DNA of 64,000 bases from Onchidella celtica (lineage: Eukaryota > Mollusca > Gastropoda > Systellommatophora > Onchidiidae): contig OZ007581.1 of the NCBI GenBank assembly GCA_963931925.1, forward strand, positions 10,936,192 to 11,000,191, written 5' to 3'. Under the pieces are notes generated by a model, which made no database searches, was not told the DNA's origin, and was given only the letters and a program-made list of their open reading frames with translations. The translations under genes were made by a program, and so were the position numbers. Positions within the stretch are counted from its first letter, which is position 1; the number at the start of each line of letters is the position of its first letter. Shown here piece after piece: positions 20,510-31,760 of the stretch.

Positions 20510-20970
20510 AACCATAAAGTTGTATTTTCATGCTCATCTTTGGTAATTCACCTCTGATACTAGTTAATCAGTACTTTAGGTTCAAAATAACCATAATAGG
20601 GTGTCGTATGTTTTAGTTTCATATTTCAATAGATAAGACTTTATCTATTTAAAAAAGGACAGAAAAAAGAAAAAAAAAACTTTTCATGATTGTATTTTTA
20701 TACTCTGCTTGAGTAGCTAATTCACCTGCAACAGGTGAATCAGTTTCTTATTTATTTCATTATAGTAAGCTGTCGTACGTTTTAGCTTCATGCTCGTATA
20801 TTGCCAGATATAATTCCATGATTGTGTTTTCATACTCTGCTTAATCATTCACCTGCAACAAATGAATCGGAATATTTAATGTAATGTTAGGATCTTGTAC
20901 TTTTTTGTATTTTTTTTTCCAATTAAACAACAGAAAGAAACCTTTTCATGGTTGTTATTTCATACATTGC
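20510..20970. repeat. Degenerate ~130-bp repeats in the left transposon arm
   Basis: Three or so diverged units sharing 'attcacctgcaaca', 'gtgtcgta(t/c)gttttag' and 'catgattgt...catactctgc'. They account for the longer left arm and are absent from the right arm. Confidence 0.45.
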
Positions 20971-20999
20971 CTAGATGATGCTCGTCATTCTATGTACTG

Positions 21000-21263
21000 C
21001 CCAGGTAATGTATATGTCGTGCCTAGATCCTGAAAATGCCTAAGTTCTTGAATTAGGCAGTTTTATGCCTAATTCGTGAAATAGGCAACAGCTGTGCCTA
21101 ACTTGTGAAATCAATGTTAAATTTTGCCTAGATTGTGAAATTTCATGTTTTAGGCTGCCTAAGTCATGAAATTAGGCAAATTTTCATTTTAGGCACAACT
21201 ACTCAACAATTTAGGCAATAATATCTTCAGAGTAGGCAAAATCCTTGCCTAATGTGTCAAATC
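21000..21263 (+). repeat. Left inner terminal inverted repeat with GCCTA motifs
   Basis: Pairs with 23997-24262 at roughly 95 percent identity by eye. It contains about fourteen GCCTA/TAGGC pentamers in alternating orientation, spaced 8-35 bp apart. Confidence 0.8.
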
Positions 21264-21382
21264 ATCCGCCTGCGTGCGCGTCTCTCACTACATTGCGTGA
21301 TGTCCAAAAATAGAGAGTGAACACTTCCTCAGTCAAAACTACACATCAGCACCTGACTTGTCAGTGTTAGCCAAATCCAGCC

Positions 21383-21760
21383 ATGGAAACTGAAAAGTTA
21401 CAATTTCGTCTTCGTTTTGAGGAGCATCTTGAAAATGGAGGCTACACCAAATTCTGTTTACCGGACCAGGAAACATACCAGACATGATTGACCAGTTAAG
21501 TGGTGCAGTTTCTGAAAAACACAGAAGTCTGTATTACCTGCGAAAAAAGTTCGAGATTATGGAAGTAGGAGGATTACAGAAAATCATCAAGGTAAGCCTT
21601 AAATACTGTACTATTTATTCCTTATTTGGCACATATACAGTACACACATTCACACACAAATACTCACACACACAGACACACACGCACAGACACACACACA
21701 CACACTTACACTCATACACACACAATAACACACTCCTGCGTGCACATACACATACAGAGA

Positions 21761-21791
<31 letters not shown>

Positions 21792-21935
21792 GAGTTAACA
21801 ACACGTTCCAGTACAACACTCGCGCATGTGTCAATGTTAGTGTGTTTGTTTACTTTGTTTACTATTGGCGTGCTGTTGGGCTAAATTGAGAGAGAGAGAG
21901 ACAGTAGTAGTAGTAGTAGTAGTAGTAGTAGCAGC

Positions 21936-21968
<33 letters not shown>

Positions 21969-23662
21969 TATAGTAGTAGTAGTTCCATTGCAATATTATT
22001 TGTTCTCTTTCTTTCTCTCTCTCTCTCTTTCTCTTTCTCTCTCTCTTTCTTTCTCTCTCTCTCTCTCTCTCTCCCTCCCTCTCTCACACACACACACCCA
22101 CACATTTTTTTTTCTTTTCAGCTCAGGAAGAATCCGGATGACGGCATCCAATACCTTCTGCCCAAGTTGGAAATTTTCGATGCTCTGTGGGATGCACACC
22201 TGTCAACTGGGCATTGAGGTGAGAAGAAGATGAGGTTCTTCATTGCTGACAAGTAGGACAATGTGACACAGAAGATGATAGCAGCGTTTGTCTCCAATTG
22301 CACAACTTGCCAGAAAAAGAAAACTAAGCCCAATAAGGGACTAGTTGTCCGACCACTGCAAACCAAAAACATCTTAGAGCGAGGTCAGGTCGACTTGATC
22401 GTGATGGAGTCTGCGCCTAATTGAGGATTCAAATACATCCTTAATTATCAAGATCATTTCTCGAAGTTCCTTTTTCTTCGTCCAATGACAACGAAGACGG
22501 CTGCAGAAACCGCCTACAACTTAATTGACATTTTTTGCATGATTACGCCACCGACTGTGCTACAAAGTGACAACGGAAGGGAATTCACTGCTCACGTGAT
22601 CAAAGAAATGATCGAGATATGGCCCGGACTCACCATCGTGCACGGATCCCCTCGTCACCCTCAGAGTCAGGGATCTGTTGAGCGGTCCAACGCTGATGTC
22701 AAACAGATGCTGACAGCCTGGACCATCGACAACGACACAACTCAGTGGGCTGAGGGGCTAAGATTCGTCCAGCTGCAAAAAAACTCATCCCCTCATCGCA
22801 ACCTGAACAATAGAACACCACTGGAAGTTTTCTGTGGCCGGAAGAAAACGTCTGGGCTTGAACGAACGTGCCAGCCAAAGGATGTCATCGCATGCTAGAA
22901 AAAGAAGAGGACCTTTTGGAAGTTCTGTCCAGAATGCAAGTTGCAGGTGGGCAGTGCGTTGAGCCTGGTGTAGCTGTGGATGAAAGTGATAAAGCAGCAC
23001 CTAAAGAAGCCACAAGAGTCGAACCTGCTGATGGCAACGATGGTCTCTCTGAAAGTGGAGAGGCTGCCACTCCAAGTACAACTCTAGAACTCGGTCTACA
23101 AAATTCAACTGAAACTGATGCAGAGGTGGTGGGTGCAGTTGGAGGGGCCACCACTTCAAGTACAGCTTCTGAAGACCATGCAAGCATCTTGACGCAGTGC
23201 AGACAAGATGCACGTGAAGGACAAGAAAAAAGCCGTGCTGAAATGCTGCGAACAACAAGAGACAAGCTTGTTCCACTTATGCAAGACGACTGCGTGCTGG
23301 TTCCAGTCAGTGAGTTTGATCGTGGGCGCCTTGATTGCAGAAACGTGCCTGGGGTGGCCCTGAAGGTTCACAACGACTTGTACCAAGTTGGCACCAAGCA
23401 TGGCATCATAAACACTATGTTTTCTCGCAATCAAATTATTGAGGCCGATTTCCAAATTGTCACTGCTGACCAGGTGAAGGACACTGCCCTACCAATGAGA
23501 ACCAATGCTCAGCTTCACTCAAGACATGGAGGACAAGGATTCAAAAAATGTTCTTGCAATGGGAAGTGCGATACAGCCAGATGCAAGTGCAAGAAAGCAA
23601 AGAACTACTGCCATAGTCAGTGCCACCCAAACAATTCATCTTGTAAGAACAAGAGCAAGTAA
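21383..23662 (+). pseudogene. Broken integrase/transposase gene, Ginger/KRBA2-like
   Basis: Exon 1 opens at the ATG at 21383 (METEKLQFRLRFEEHL...), shifts frame before 21484 and continues to IIK|gtaagc near 21591. Exon 2 starts after ttttcag at about 22121. The integrase region has an HHCC-type zinc site (..AHLSTGH.., CTTC), then a DDE core: D in RGQVDLIVMES, D in LQSDNGREFT, E in GSVERSNADV. In-frame stops lie at 22215, 22254 and 22422. The frame from 22485 ends at 22898 and continues shifted from about 22868. The C-terminus is a cysteine-rich cluster (KCSCNGKCDTARCKCKK, then CHSQCHPNNSSCKN) seen in KRBA2-like integrases. The ~530-bp intron is filled by microsatellites. Three stops and two frameshifts make it non-functional. 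Confidence 0.8.
21655..22090. repeat. Compound microsatellite in the transposase intron
   Basis: Successive (CA)n, (GA)n, (AGT)n at about 21903-21985, (CT)n at about 22010-22085 and (CA)n tracts. Long open frames here are translations of simple repeats. Confidence 0.85.
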
Positions 23663-23996
23663 GATAAGAAAATCGAGTGGATTTCCCTTTTTTGAAGCGT
23701 TACATTGGCCTTTTGTTTCTTGTTCTGTGACTTTATATTGAAGTTTGGAATTGGAACGTTTTGTTTGATGATAGATTGAATACTTGTGCCTCTCGTTTGG
23801 AGTATTCTAAAGTTGTGGTTGATGATACGTTTTTTTTTTTGCTTTGAAATTATGTGAAATTTGTCCTTCAACCCTACGGGTCTAATGTAGACTTGATCAT
23901 TTGAAATTTAAAAAAAAAAAACATTTCAAATGTTCACATTCTTTGTAACGTTATTTAATTTTATACACTGCACTTTAAAAGCACAACCTGGAAATT

Positions 23997-24262
23997 GATT
24001 TGACACATTAGGCAAGGATTTTGTCTACTCTGAAGACATTATTGCCTAAATTGTTGAGTAGTCGTGCCTAAAATGAAAATTTGCCTAATTTCATGACTTT
24101 GCCAGCCTAAAACATGAAATTTCACAATCTACGCAAAATTTAACATTGATTTCACAAGTTAGGCACAGCTGTTGCCTATTTCACGAATTAGGCATAAGAC
24201 TGCCTAATTCAAGAACTTAGGCATTTTCAGGATCTAGGCACGACATATATAATGCCTAGGCA
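23997..24262 (-). repeat. Right inner terminal inverted repeat with GCCTA motifs
   Basis: The reverse complement of 21000-21263, differing by a few substitutions (for example gcctag versus gcgtag in element orientation). The outer continuation to 24332 ends ...GGTAACA. Confidence 0.8.
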
Positions 24263-24745
24263 TACTATGTAACAAATCAAAAAAGTAACTCTATTTCATA
24301 CTTTACTTGAATTTCATACTTTGCCGGTAACATTTATATGTGGTTATGCGTGTATTTCCCTTCCCTGTTTTAACCTCGTGGATCTTTTTCGACCCAGAGC
24401 AACTCCACCGGGGGGGGGGGGGGAACAAACGCGACCACGTGATCTCCAGTGCTCTCTCGTTTCCTTGCTAGGATGAAGGCGTGTTTTGATTCCCACCTCA
24501 TTGGATTAATGTATTTTATTTGTTGTGAAATTTCATTGTTCTCTTGTCATTGTACTCTTTTCTATCTGTAAGGTTTTTTTTTCCTGAAAAACCTAACGGG
24601 TTCTACAGTCAAACACTTTTCTTGCCATGGTTTGGAAGCTTTGTCAGATACCAAATCTAGGTGAGCTGTCTTATTGCTCCCTCCAGCCTCTCTCAGTTTT
24701 CATCAGTCTCCAAGTGACATATAATGGAAGCTAATAATACTGACA

Positions 24746-25093
24746 TTGCTGGGGATATTTAAAAAAAAAAGATTGTCCATCATGCAATTTCCCTCCGCAA
24801 ATGAGAGAGAGAAAAAAAGGAAAATGGCCAATCAAGCCAAAATGACAACAACCCAAATTGAGGACACTAGGTCAAATATCGGACCTTCAAATACCTCAAA
24901 TTCCTCGCGGGGTGGTTCCAACACCCTTCGACCCTTATGTGCCACCATTGAGGACAATGACAGTGAGGAGACGGATATGGTCGTGCCTGACAATGATACT
25001 TTTGACTTCGCTGATCTAAAGGCAATGGTTCACGTCACAGACGACAGTGGAGAACCGGTTGTCGACAACACCGCCAAAATTGTAAATCACTAA
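24746..25093 (+). CDS. Hypothetical 115-residue frame with downstream poly(A) signal
   Basis: Not recognised. The frame is open for 115 codons; a more natural start may be the internal Met at 24824 (MANQAKMTTTQIEDTR...). The product is hydrophilic and Ser/Thr/Asn-rich, with an acidic C-terminal half (EDNDSEETDMVVPDNDTFDF). AATAAA occurs at 25380-25385. It could be part of the decayed transposon neighbourhood, a retrocopy fragment or chance. Confidence 0.25.
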   Translation: MLGIFKKKRLSIMQFPSANEREKKRKMANQAKMTTTQIEDTRSNIGPSNTSNSSRGGSNTLRPLCATIEDNDSEETDMVVPDNDTFDFADLKAMVHVTDDSGEPVVDNTAKIVNH

Positions 25094-25629
25094 ATCAAGC
25101 AATGACAAAAGGAACGTCACAGGAAATTGTGAGAACTGTAATCAATCCCCCCTCCACCCCCCCTCCTCTCTTGCCTCTCCTATCTTCATGCAGGCCAGCG
25201 TTGTTATATTTCAGGAACCAATGGAATATGGAAAACATGATGTTTTGACGAATAGCAGTGAACCTTTAGTAATGCAGTGGTTCTTCTGAAAACTTGTAAT
25301 TTTGTATGGCTCTTGTATTTGCTTTACTTGAGTTTGGAAGATTCAATGTCATGGTATGTATTATTTCTTTTCAAACCATAATAAAGAAATACAACTGGAC
25401 GAGCCTTCTCTTGTTACATGCGTTTTATTATTTTCTTTCAATGCAGGAGGTCTAAAAGTTATGGCAGACGTCAGATTACACTGATTTTAATGTTATTATT
25501 GTGTTTGACTTTGATCAAACTGTCCAGTATCAGATAATGTATAGAATTAAGTTGGGGTTTGATTTTTCATTTTTTTAACAATTTATCTCTGGTAATCACA
25601 CGACTGGGACAAACACCATTTTGTTACAG

Positions 25630-25767
25630 GATCTGTCGTAAAGCCAGTCAGAGATGATGGAGACCAAGAAGACAATGGACAAGTTGCTACAGTGGCTGCT
25701 GGTGTTCTCGCTGGCGTTGTCGTCATCTGTTTTGGTGTGATAACTTTTCTCCTTGTCATAAATAGAG
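25630..25767 (+). CDS. Ig-receptor gene, exon: stalk and transmembrane helix
   Basis: Acceptor ttgttacag at 25629, donor g|gtaaaa after 25767, 138 nt, phase 1-1. It encodes an acidic stalk (SVVKPVRDDGDQEDNGQ) and a hydrophobic segment of ~24 residues, VAAGVLAGVVVICFGVITFL then LVI, followed by N-R: a single-pass helix with the expected basic residue on the cytoplasmic side. It identifies the gene as a type I membrane receptor. Both in-phase continuations (exon 27011 or exon 27998) are possible. Confidence 0.8.
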
Positions 25768-26272
25768 GTAAAAAGATAAAACACTGGTTTGACACCGAGA
25801 ATACAGAAATATCTGTCAATAACCTTAAGGTTGATCTAAAAATGGAAGAGAAAATAATTATTTTAAGATACAAAATTGTTTGACGGGAAACGGGGGGAAA
25901 ATAAACACCATTGACAAAATGACTGAGAATTCATTTGCAAAGTTCGTCAGTGTAGACCCAAATGTGCTTTTCTCCTTTTTTGTGTAATGCAATTATTCAT
26001 GTTGAACTTATAGAAGAGAGCGGAAGCTTTTGTCCTTTTCAAGTTTGTTATGGTTTTGACATGAGGTTCAGTGTCTCCTTTGCCGTCCACTATTGCAGAG
26101 CTTTAACAAGGAATCCATTTTTTTATCTTTAACCCAGCTGCAATTTTTTTGGTAGCCCATGTTGCAATCTATAAAAATACATGTATTTGCTTTTTGGTCA
26201 TCCAACTTTTCGTTTCCATCAACATGGGTGAATTACATTAATTAATAACTTGCAACACTACTTTCCCAGATA

Positions 26273-26414
26273 GAAGTCAATATAGGTGAGCAGAAGCTTT
26301 CCTGAGCACTAACTAGGCACTACAACCTTCGTCCGCCTAATACTTATTTTCTCTTGAACTGTTATCCTAGTGCTCTGCCTCCCCTCCGAGCTTCTGCTCA
26401 CCTATATTGACTTC
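26273..26414. repeat. Perfect 26-bp inverted repeat around a SINE-tail fragment
   Basis: 26273-26298 and 26389-26414 are exact reverse complements with a 90-bp loop. The loop contains a ~60-bp sequence (cactaactaggcactacaac and following) that recurs directly at about 26741-26800. Confidence 0.8.
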
Positions 26415-26605
26415 CGTTTGATAAAACTCGGAGGCATACATCTTGTATTCGTTGTCCTAGATGTTCGTATTGTCCAATGCCAGGCGGGTGAAAAAGAGAG
26501 AACAGGGAGGGGAGGGGTGACGCAAGTGGGTTGGGTCCCAGCGAACGAATACTCAAGTCAGCAAGAAACACCGTGAAACAGTTCGGCCACGATCGTTTCT
26601 TCTTT

Positions 26606-26800
26606 AGAGACGGAGTGGCCGTGCGGTTAAGCGATCTGTTTTCTTCTTGGCAAGGCGACGGGTGCCGTAGCAGGGGTCGCGGGTTCTAGTCCCATCTTGA
26701 TCATTTTTCTTTCTTCCTTCTTTCACTCCCGCTTTGCTTTCCCGAGCACTAACTAGGCACTACAACCTTCGTCCGCCTCATACCTATTTTCTCTTGAACT
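26606..26800 (+). mobile_element. tRNA-derived SINE (tRNA-Leu-like head)
   Basis: The head has RNA polymerase III promoter boxes: an A box in tggccgtgcggttaagcg (about 26617-26634) and a B box ggttctagtcc (26682-26692). The A box style resembles tRNA-Leu or tRNA-Ser. It does not close into a clean acceptor stem and continues through a pyrimidine-rich stretch into a ~60-bp tail repeated at 26300-26360, so it is a SINE rather than a tRNA gene. It lies in the intron between 25767 and 27011. Confidence 0.65.
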
Positions 26801-27010
26801 ACTTTCTCAGGTTGGTCTTCATGCTGGTTGTTTTAGATCTCACAATTCCTTTTCTGTGGTTCACTGTGTTGTACATGGCATGGGCATGCCTATTTGTTTT
26901 ATGGAGTTGGTAGAAAATGAGTGAGCGGGAAGAGTAAATTCAAGAGTAAGCTATGTTTAGATCTTAATAAATTGTGCCATTTGTCAAAATAATTGTGTTA
27001 AATTTTACAG

Positions 27011-27050
27011 GGCTTCGGCGGAGGAACATTGGAGATGCTGATGATCATGT
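27011..27050 (+). CDS. Ig-receptor gene, candidate alternative cytoplasmic exon
   Basis: Acceptor aattttacag at 27010, donor gtgagt at 27051, 40 nt, entered in phase 1 and left in phase 2. It encodes GLRRRNIGDADDH(V), with a juxtamembrane RRR. If used, the next exon (27998) is read in a frame ending after VQDQNEISSL, giving a short tail. If skipped, 25767 joins 27998 in phase 1. A donor two bases earlier (27048) would give a third reading. No transcript evidence is available from the sequence. Confidence 0.5.
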
Positions 27051-27997
27051 GTGAGTAATTTTTTTCATCCTTTTGATTTCTATGATAGTTTGTTGTTGTT
27101 TTTCCTGTTTACTTTCAATAATAAATTTCAAAACCGACCAGTTTGCTTTTCCCACCATTGCTGTCTCCGTTGTTTTTTATTCCTGCGAGACCTCCATCAT
27201 TTCTTGAGGTAATCTTGACAAAATGTCCGGTTACCATGAATCACAAGACCAAGATGGTTTATCTTTTGTCTATCTCAGACTGCAAAAATTACGTCAGAGT
27301 ATCACATTGTTGAGGAGCATGTGAGGCATACAGTTCTATGAATTATCGTATGGATCGCAAGCGTAAACACGATTTTTGTTTTTAATCTTTATTCCGCCCG
27401 GTGATTAATGTAGTCGACGCCTAATTGCACATTGCATATTAAATACACTTTGGACCGGAAATTATGCACTGAATCTAAAATTATAGGAAGACCAGGTAGT
27501 AAAATGGCAATGTTGTGAACTGGATATATTTTTTTAAAGGTCCTAACTGGTATTTGTAAGTTATGGTGAAAATATGTTCAAAACTAGTTGAGCTCAATCA
27601 ATTAAGCTAACTTCTTGAACGCCTTTAGGCATAGCGAATATAATGTATTTGGAACGTAATGTTTCTGCTCGGCGGCCTCTTTCTGAAGTGTGATTTTTTT
27701 GTTTTTGACCATTTGAGTATCCGTGAAGGGGAACGTTAAATAAGTGAAAAAGAAAGGTAATAAATTCTTCTTAGAAATCTTTTCTTGTTAAAGTAAATAA
27801 AATTCTTTCATTCTGGGCCTTTTAAAAAAATTGTTTGATGTTGTTGTGTGTGTGTTTTGTTTTTTATTAAACGTTTTTGGCATTGTTTAAGGGACCGCAC
27901 TTATTCTTTTGAGGTTCCAATCATTTTGAAGTTACTTTTTGCAACTAATGCCATTAGCAACATTCATTCATTTTTTTTTTCTTTTTTACATTTTCAG

Positions 27998-28033
27998 ACA
28001 AGACCAAAACGAGATCTCCAGTTTATGAGGAAG
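27998..28033 (+). CDS. Ig-receptor gene, cytoplasmic exon with tyrosine motif
   Basis: Acceptor ttttcag at 27997 after a long T-rich tract, donor aag|gtatag after 28033, 36 nt. Read in phase 1 (direct from 25767) it encodes KTKTRSPVYEE and ends in phase 1, which matches the last exon, so the joined tail reads ...SPVYEEGTNYDYIEPVIPEP.... Read in phase 2 (after 27011-27050) it hits TGA after VQDQNEISSL. The phase-1 reading is favoured by the coherent tyrosine-rich tail. Confidence 0.6.
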
Positions 28034-28107
28034 GTATAGACATTGCTGATTTTATTGTTGTTGTTGTTTTTCTTTGTCTTTCCTGGTATGTTTGGTTTGT
28101 AAGTATC

Positions 28108-28611
28108 TAGGATCGAGTACCTAGACTTCCCGGATAAGGACGAAAAATTCGGAGGCCCGTGTGCACGTTGCGCACGTTAAAGATACCTTGGCAGTTGGAA
28201 ATCGTAAAGAACAGGCCGCTGCCCGGGCAAAATTGAAATTAATAGATTAAAATTTATCCATATCATCCTCCCACCAGCAACAACAAAATGTATTATTCAT
28301 TATTTAAAAATATATTATTATTAATAAATATTCAAATATTATTATTATTTGAGTTGTGAGTTGTGAACTGTTGTGAGTTGTGAACTGCGCCTAACAGGCT
28401 GCGTAACAATTTGCTCTGAGATAGAGAGAGGCAGAGAGAGAGAGTGAGCGAGACAGGGAGAGAAAAAGAAGCAGTGTAGTGTGTTGAGCGCTTCGCAGGC
28501 GCTCCATTCTACTCTATGGTTGACATGTTGCTTCTGTAAAGCGCATAGAGCATTTTAAATGGATATGCGCTATATAAATGCCACCCATTATTATTATTAT
28601 TATTATTATTA
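28108..28611 (+). repeat. SINE-like repeat, forward copy, (ATT)n tail
   Basis: Begins taggatcgagtacctag, contains cacgttaaagataccttgg, and ends gcgctatataaatgccaccc followed by (ATT)n. A copy in opposite orientation lies at 31241-31760. The similarity spans the whole unit with small indels in the GA-rich middle. No polymerase III promoter boxes were identified with confidence. Confidence 0.75.
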
Positions 28612-31240
28612 AGTAGGTCGGTAATGTGACAGAAACCAAGCTAAATGAAAAATTAGATGTAAAGCGGCAGGGCAATGTTTACTGAGGGCGAATATTATTG
28701 TACCAGTGCACAACGTGGCCGTACTTTAAAGATGAACACACAAAGGATCAAGAAATGATTTTCCTCAATTGTGTGTGCATGCCAAAATAAAAAAATAAAA
28801 AAAAACCTTTATCTGTCCCCACAGGCTTTTACGGCCACGGTTGGCAAAATCACGGCCTCAAAATTTGCAAAAGTTTGCAAAATCTTTCAATATTTGGACA
28901 AATTGAAGCTCATAGCTCATGATAATAAAATTATAAAAAGGGAGACACAAAACGATGAAAAGATCTAGTCCAGAATTTCAAGGGCTTGCTTAAACGTCGC
29001 AGTCACAAGACTGTCACACGTGTAAATTGAATGATATCGAAGACGCAAACCCGTTTATTTCTGAGCTGTAATTTGTCAGTATATAATTGGGCACAATAAC
29101 CTGTTATCAATATGGAGAACATTTCGGTGCGTCGTTTGTACGGGTGTCAATTTGTTAGATCGTGTTGTAAAATTAAACAGATCAACAATAGCTGTAGTGT
29201 CGTGTCATGTACGGATGGCTAGATCTAGTTTATTGTTGTCTTTCCTGATTTTGTGCACTAATATTGTTGTTGTGAGGTACTATGGGCCGATAATCAGTTG
29301 TTGTTGTTAACATTATTTTTTATGTCAACATTGTTTTTTGTTGTAGGGAATGGAAAACGGGTCGTTTTTCACTAAAGAAACTATGGCGTAAGGAACAGTT
29401 TGTGTGGACTGTACAGACCGACTAGGCTTCTTCGTGTTACCCACAGACAATACAATTTATAAGAAAGAAGAAAAAAAAATAGTAAACCACAGCTAAGTAT
29501 CGGATGTGGGAGAAGGAGGGATGGGGGATAGTTGCTCTTTTGTTCCTTACATGACATGACACCAAAAGTGTTATAAAATCTTACAGAAATAGCAGGAACT
29601 TTCACAGCTAAATTAATGAACACGGCAAATCATTCCGATATTGAATTTAAATGTCAATTGAAGTGGAACATTTTGCAGTAGTTAGCCATTTATAAGCCTT
29701 TCATAGTGTCATGGTTTATATACGGAGTACTGTCAGGGGTTACTTCTGCTTTTAAAGTACTAAAAATCTTAAAAACACTACATTATTCACCAGGTAAACA
29801 CAAAACAGGACATTTTGGGCAAGGTTATTTTTTTACTCTAATTGTCCCAGATCTGGCCGCACCTTACTGCGTGTGACCCATAACTTGTTGACACTGCACA
29901 TTCTTGAAAATCATGTTAACAGTGCGATATTTATCCTTATTTTTGTGCTTTAGGGCTATAGCAGTCTGTTCAGTGGATACTATGATTCACTTGGAAAGTC
30001 TTAAATATTGACTTGAATATCAGCTGAGGAGTCATCTTTTCGCAGTAATATGCCCAGGATTATTATTTTTTTCTTTTTTAATGAAATAATTCCGAGTGTG
30101 TGATTTAGTATACGAATGAAATAAATGAGATATACATTTTTGTTGTTGGACATTCCTTGCAATGTTACTTTTTTTAATGGTGCGCGCGGTGTGGCAATTT
30201 CTTTTTGGCAACATTTTATTTTATCAGCAAATTCCATGGAACAATTCCACAATATTTATCGCAAGATTGGCATAATTTAGCCTTAAAAAATGGAAGAAAA
30301 AAAAAATCCAATGACAGCTTTATGTTTCTTCGTAATCTCAAAATTCTAAACACCCAATGTTTCTTTCATAACCGTGGCTCAGCTATTCATAAGATCTTCT
30401 TAAAGATTTCAAGATCATATCCTCTCTCTCTTTCGTTCTCTCTCTCTCTCTCTCTGTGAATTTTTTTTTTTTTTTTTGCTTGTGCGATGTGGAAACAGGA
30501 AAAAAAATGTGAAGGGAGAAAGTTAAACACAAAGAGGACAGGGTAGGATCTGGACGTGTACAATTATTGTAACATAATCTATATAAGTTGTGTACTGATG
30601 CCTTTTCTCGCGCAAAGACTTTCGAAACGTCTTACAATTTCAATTTCACTATCAAAATTCGTAGATTACTTGAAGCCTAGACCTGGTATAGACCTTTTGT
30701 AGTTTTTAATGACACCCCTCCCCCTCCCCCCCCCCCTTTCCCAGTTACCTCCTTTCAAAAATTAAAAACAAAAAATTCTAACAAAAACAAACTGCGAGCT
30801 TTACCGATACGGCTTCAGTTTTACTTTCAGTTGCGGAGCCCGAGATCATTGTGTTCTAGTGGTATTCTGCTATTCATGGATGAAATGGCAGTTCCAGATC
30901 TTTTGTTCAGTCATCAGATGTCTCATGGCGTAATTCTTTTTTTTTTTCTTGTTGTTTTGTTTTTTTTCAAGTGAGTCTGGAGTGGCTTTTTTTCTTAGAG
31001 GCGGAGCCCAAACTTTAATCATATTGCATTAACTGAAATTTGTGTACTTAATTTGACATCTTCTCAAACTGTACTCCTGAATCGAAGCAACAATAAATGT
31101 CTTGTCTCGTACCTATATATCTACAATTTCCCCTTATAATGTAAGACGGCCAAATTGTGAGAAAAATCTGCATTTACAAATTCCACATTTTAAGAGAATT
31201 CTTAACGGTTTCACGAAATGAATGAACGCCATTTGCTACA
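28612..31240. other. Intron sequence between the two SINE-like copies
   Basis: AT-rich intron. An acceptor-like ccccacag at 28824 precedes a short open stretch followed by TGA and AATAAA-like sequence, and ttgttgtag at 29347 precedes another; neither has a recognisable domain. A (CT)n tract lies at about 30420-30457. Confidence 0.45.
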
Positions 31241-31760
31241 TAATAATAATAATAATAATGTATAGCATTTATATAGCCCATATCCATTTAAAATGCTCTA
31301 TGCGCTTTACAGAAACATGTCAACCACAGAGCAGAATGGAGCTGCCTGCGAAGCGCTCAACACACTGCACTGCTTCTTTCTCTCTCCCTGTCTCGCTCAC
31401 TCTCTCTCTCTATCTCAGAGCAAATTGTAACGCAGCCTGTTAGGCGCAGTTCACAACTCACAACAGTTCACAACTCACAGCAGTTCACAACTCACATCAG
31501 TTCACACAACACACAACTCAAATAATATTTGAATATTTATTAATAACAATATATATTTAATAATGAATAATAAATTCTGGCGGGGGGGGGGGGATGATAT
31601 GGATAAATTTTAATCTATTAATTTCAATTTTCAATTTTGCCCGGGCAACGGCCTTCCGGCATGCTCTTTACGATTTCCAACTGCCAAGGTATCTTTAACG
31701 TGCACACGGGCCCTCCGAATTTTTTCGTCCTTATCCGAGAAGACTAGGTACTCGATCCTA
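31241..31760 (-). repeat. SINE-like repeat, inverted copy, (ATT)n tail
   Basis: The reverse complement of 28108-28611: (AAT)n at 31241-31259, then cataTCCATTTAAAATGCTC and so on to ctcgatccta at 31760. The poly-G run at about 31578-31592 sits inside it. Confidence 0.75.

Larger units (their letters stand above)
20396..24332 (+). mobile_element. Decayed Ginger-like DNA transposon with long GCCTA-rich inverted repeats
   Basis: The termini are TGTTACC(a/g)GCAAA(a/g)TATGAA at 20396 and, inverted, at 24332; TGTNR ends are reported for Ginger elements. A long inner inverted repeat pairs 21000-21263 with 23997-24262. Between them lies a broken integrase gene in the same orientation. The left arm is ~500 bp longer than the right because of internally repeated sequence at 20510-20970. 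The flanking 4 bp are atta (left) and ttta (right), so an exact target duplication is not seen. Confidence 0.75.

Noticed and set aside
21626..22233. Frames rich in His/Thr, Arg/Glu, Val and Ser/Leu
   Set aside because: Translations of CA, GA, AGT and CT microsatellites in the transposase intron.
26606..26702. Functional tRNA gene
   Set aside because: A and B boxes are present, but the ends do not form an acceptor stem and the sequence continues into a SINE tail.
28825..28980. Extra receptor exon after ccccacag at 28824
   Set aside because: Open for about 30 codons but with no motif and no convincing donor; kept only as an intron note.
29348..29420. Extra receptor exon after ttgttgtag at 29347
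   Set aside because: Short open readings exist in more than one frame, without a donor or domain.
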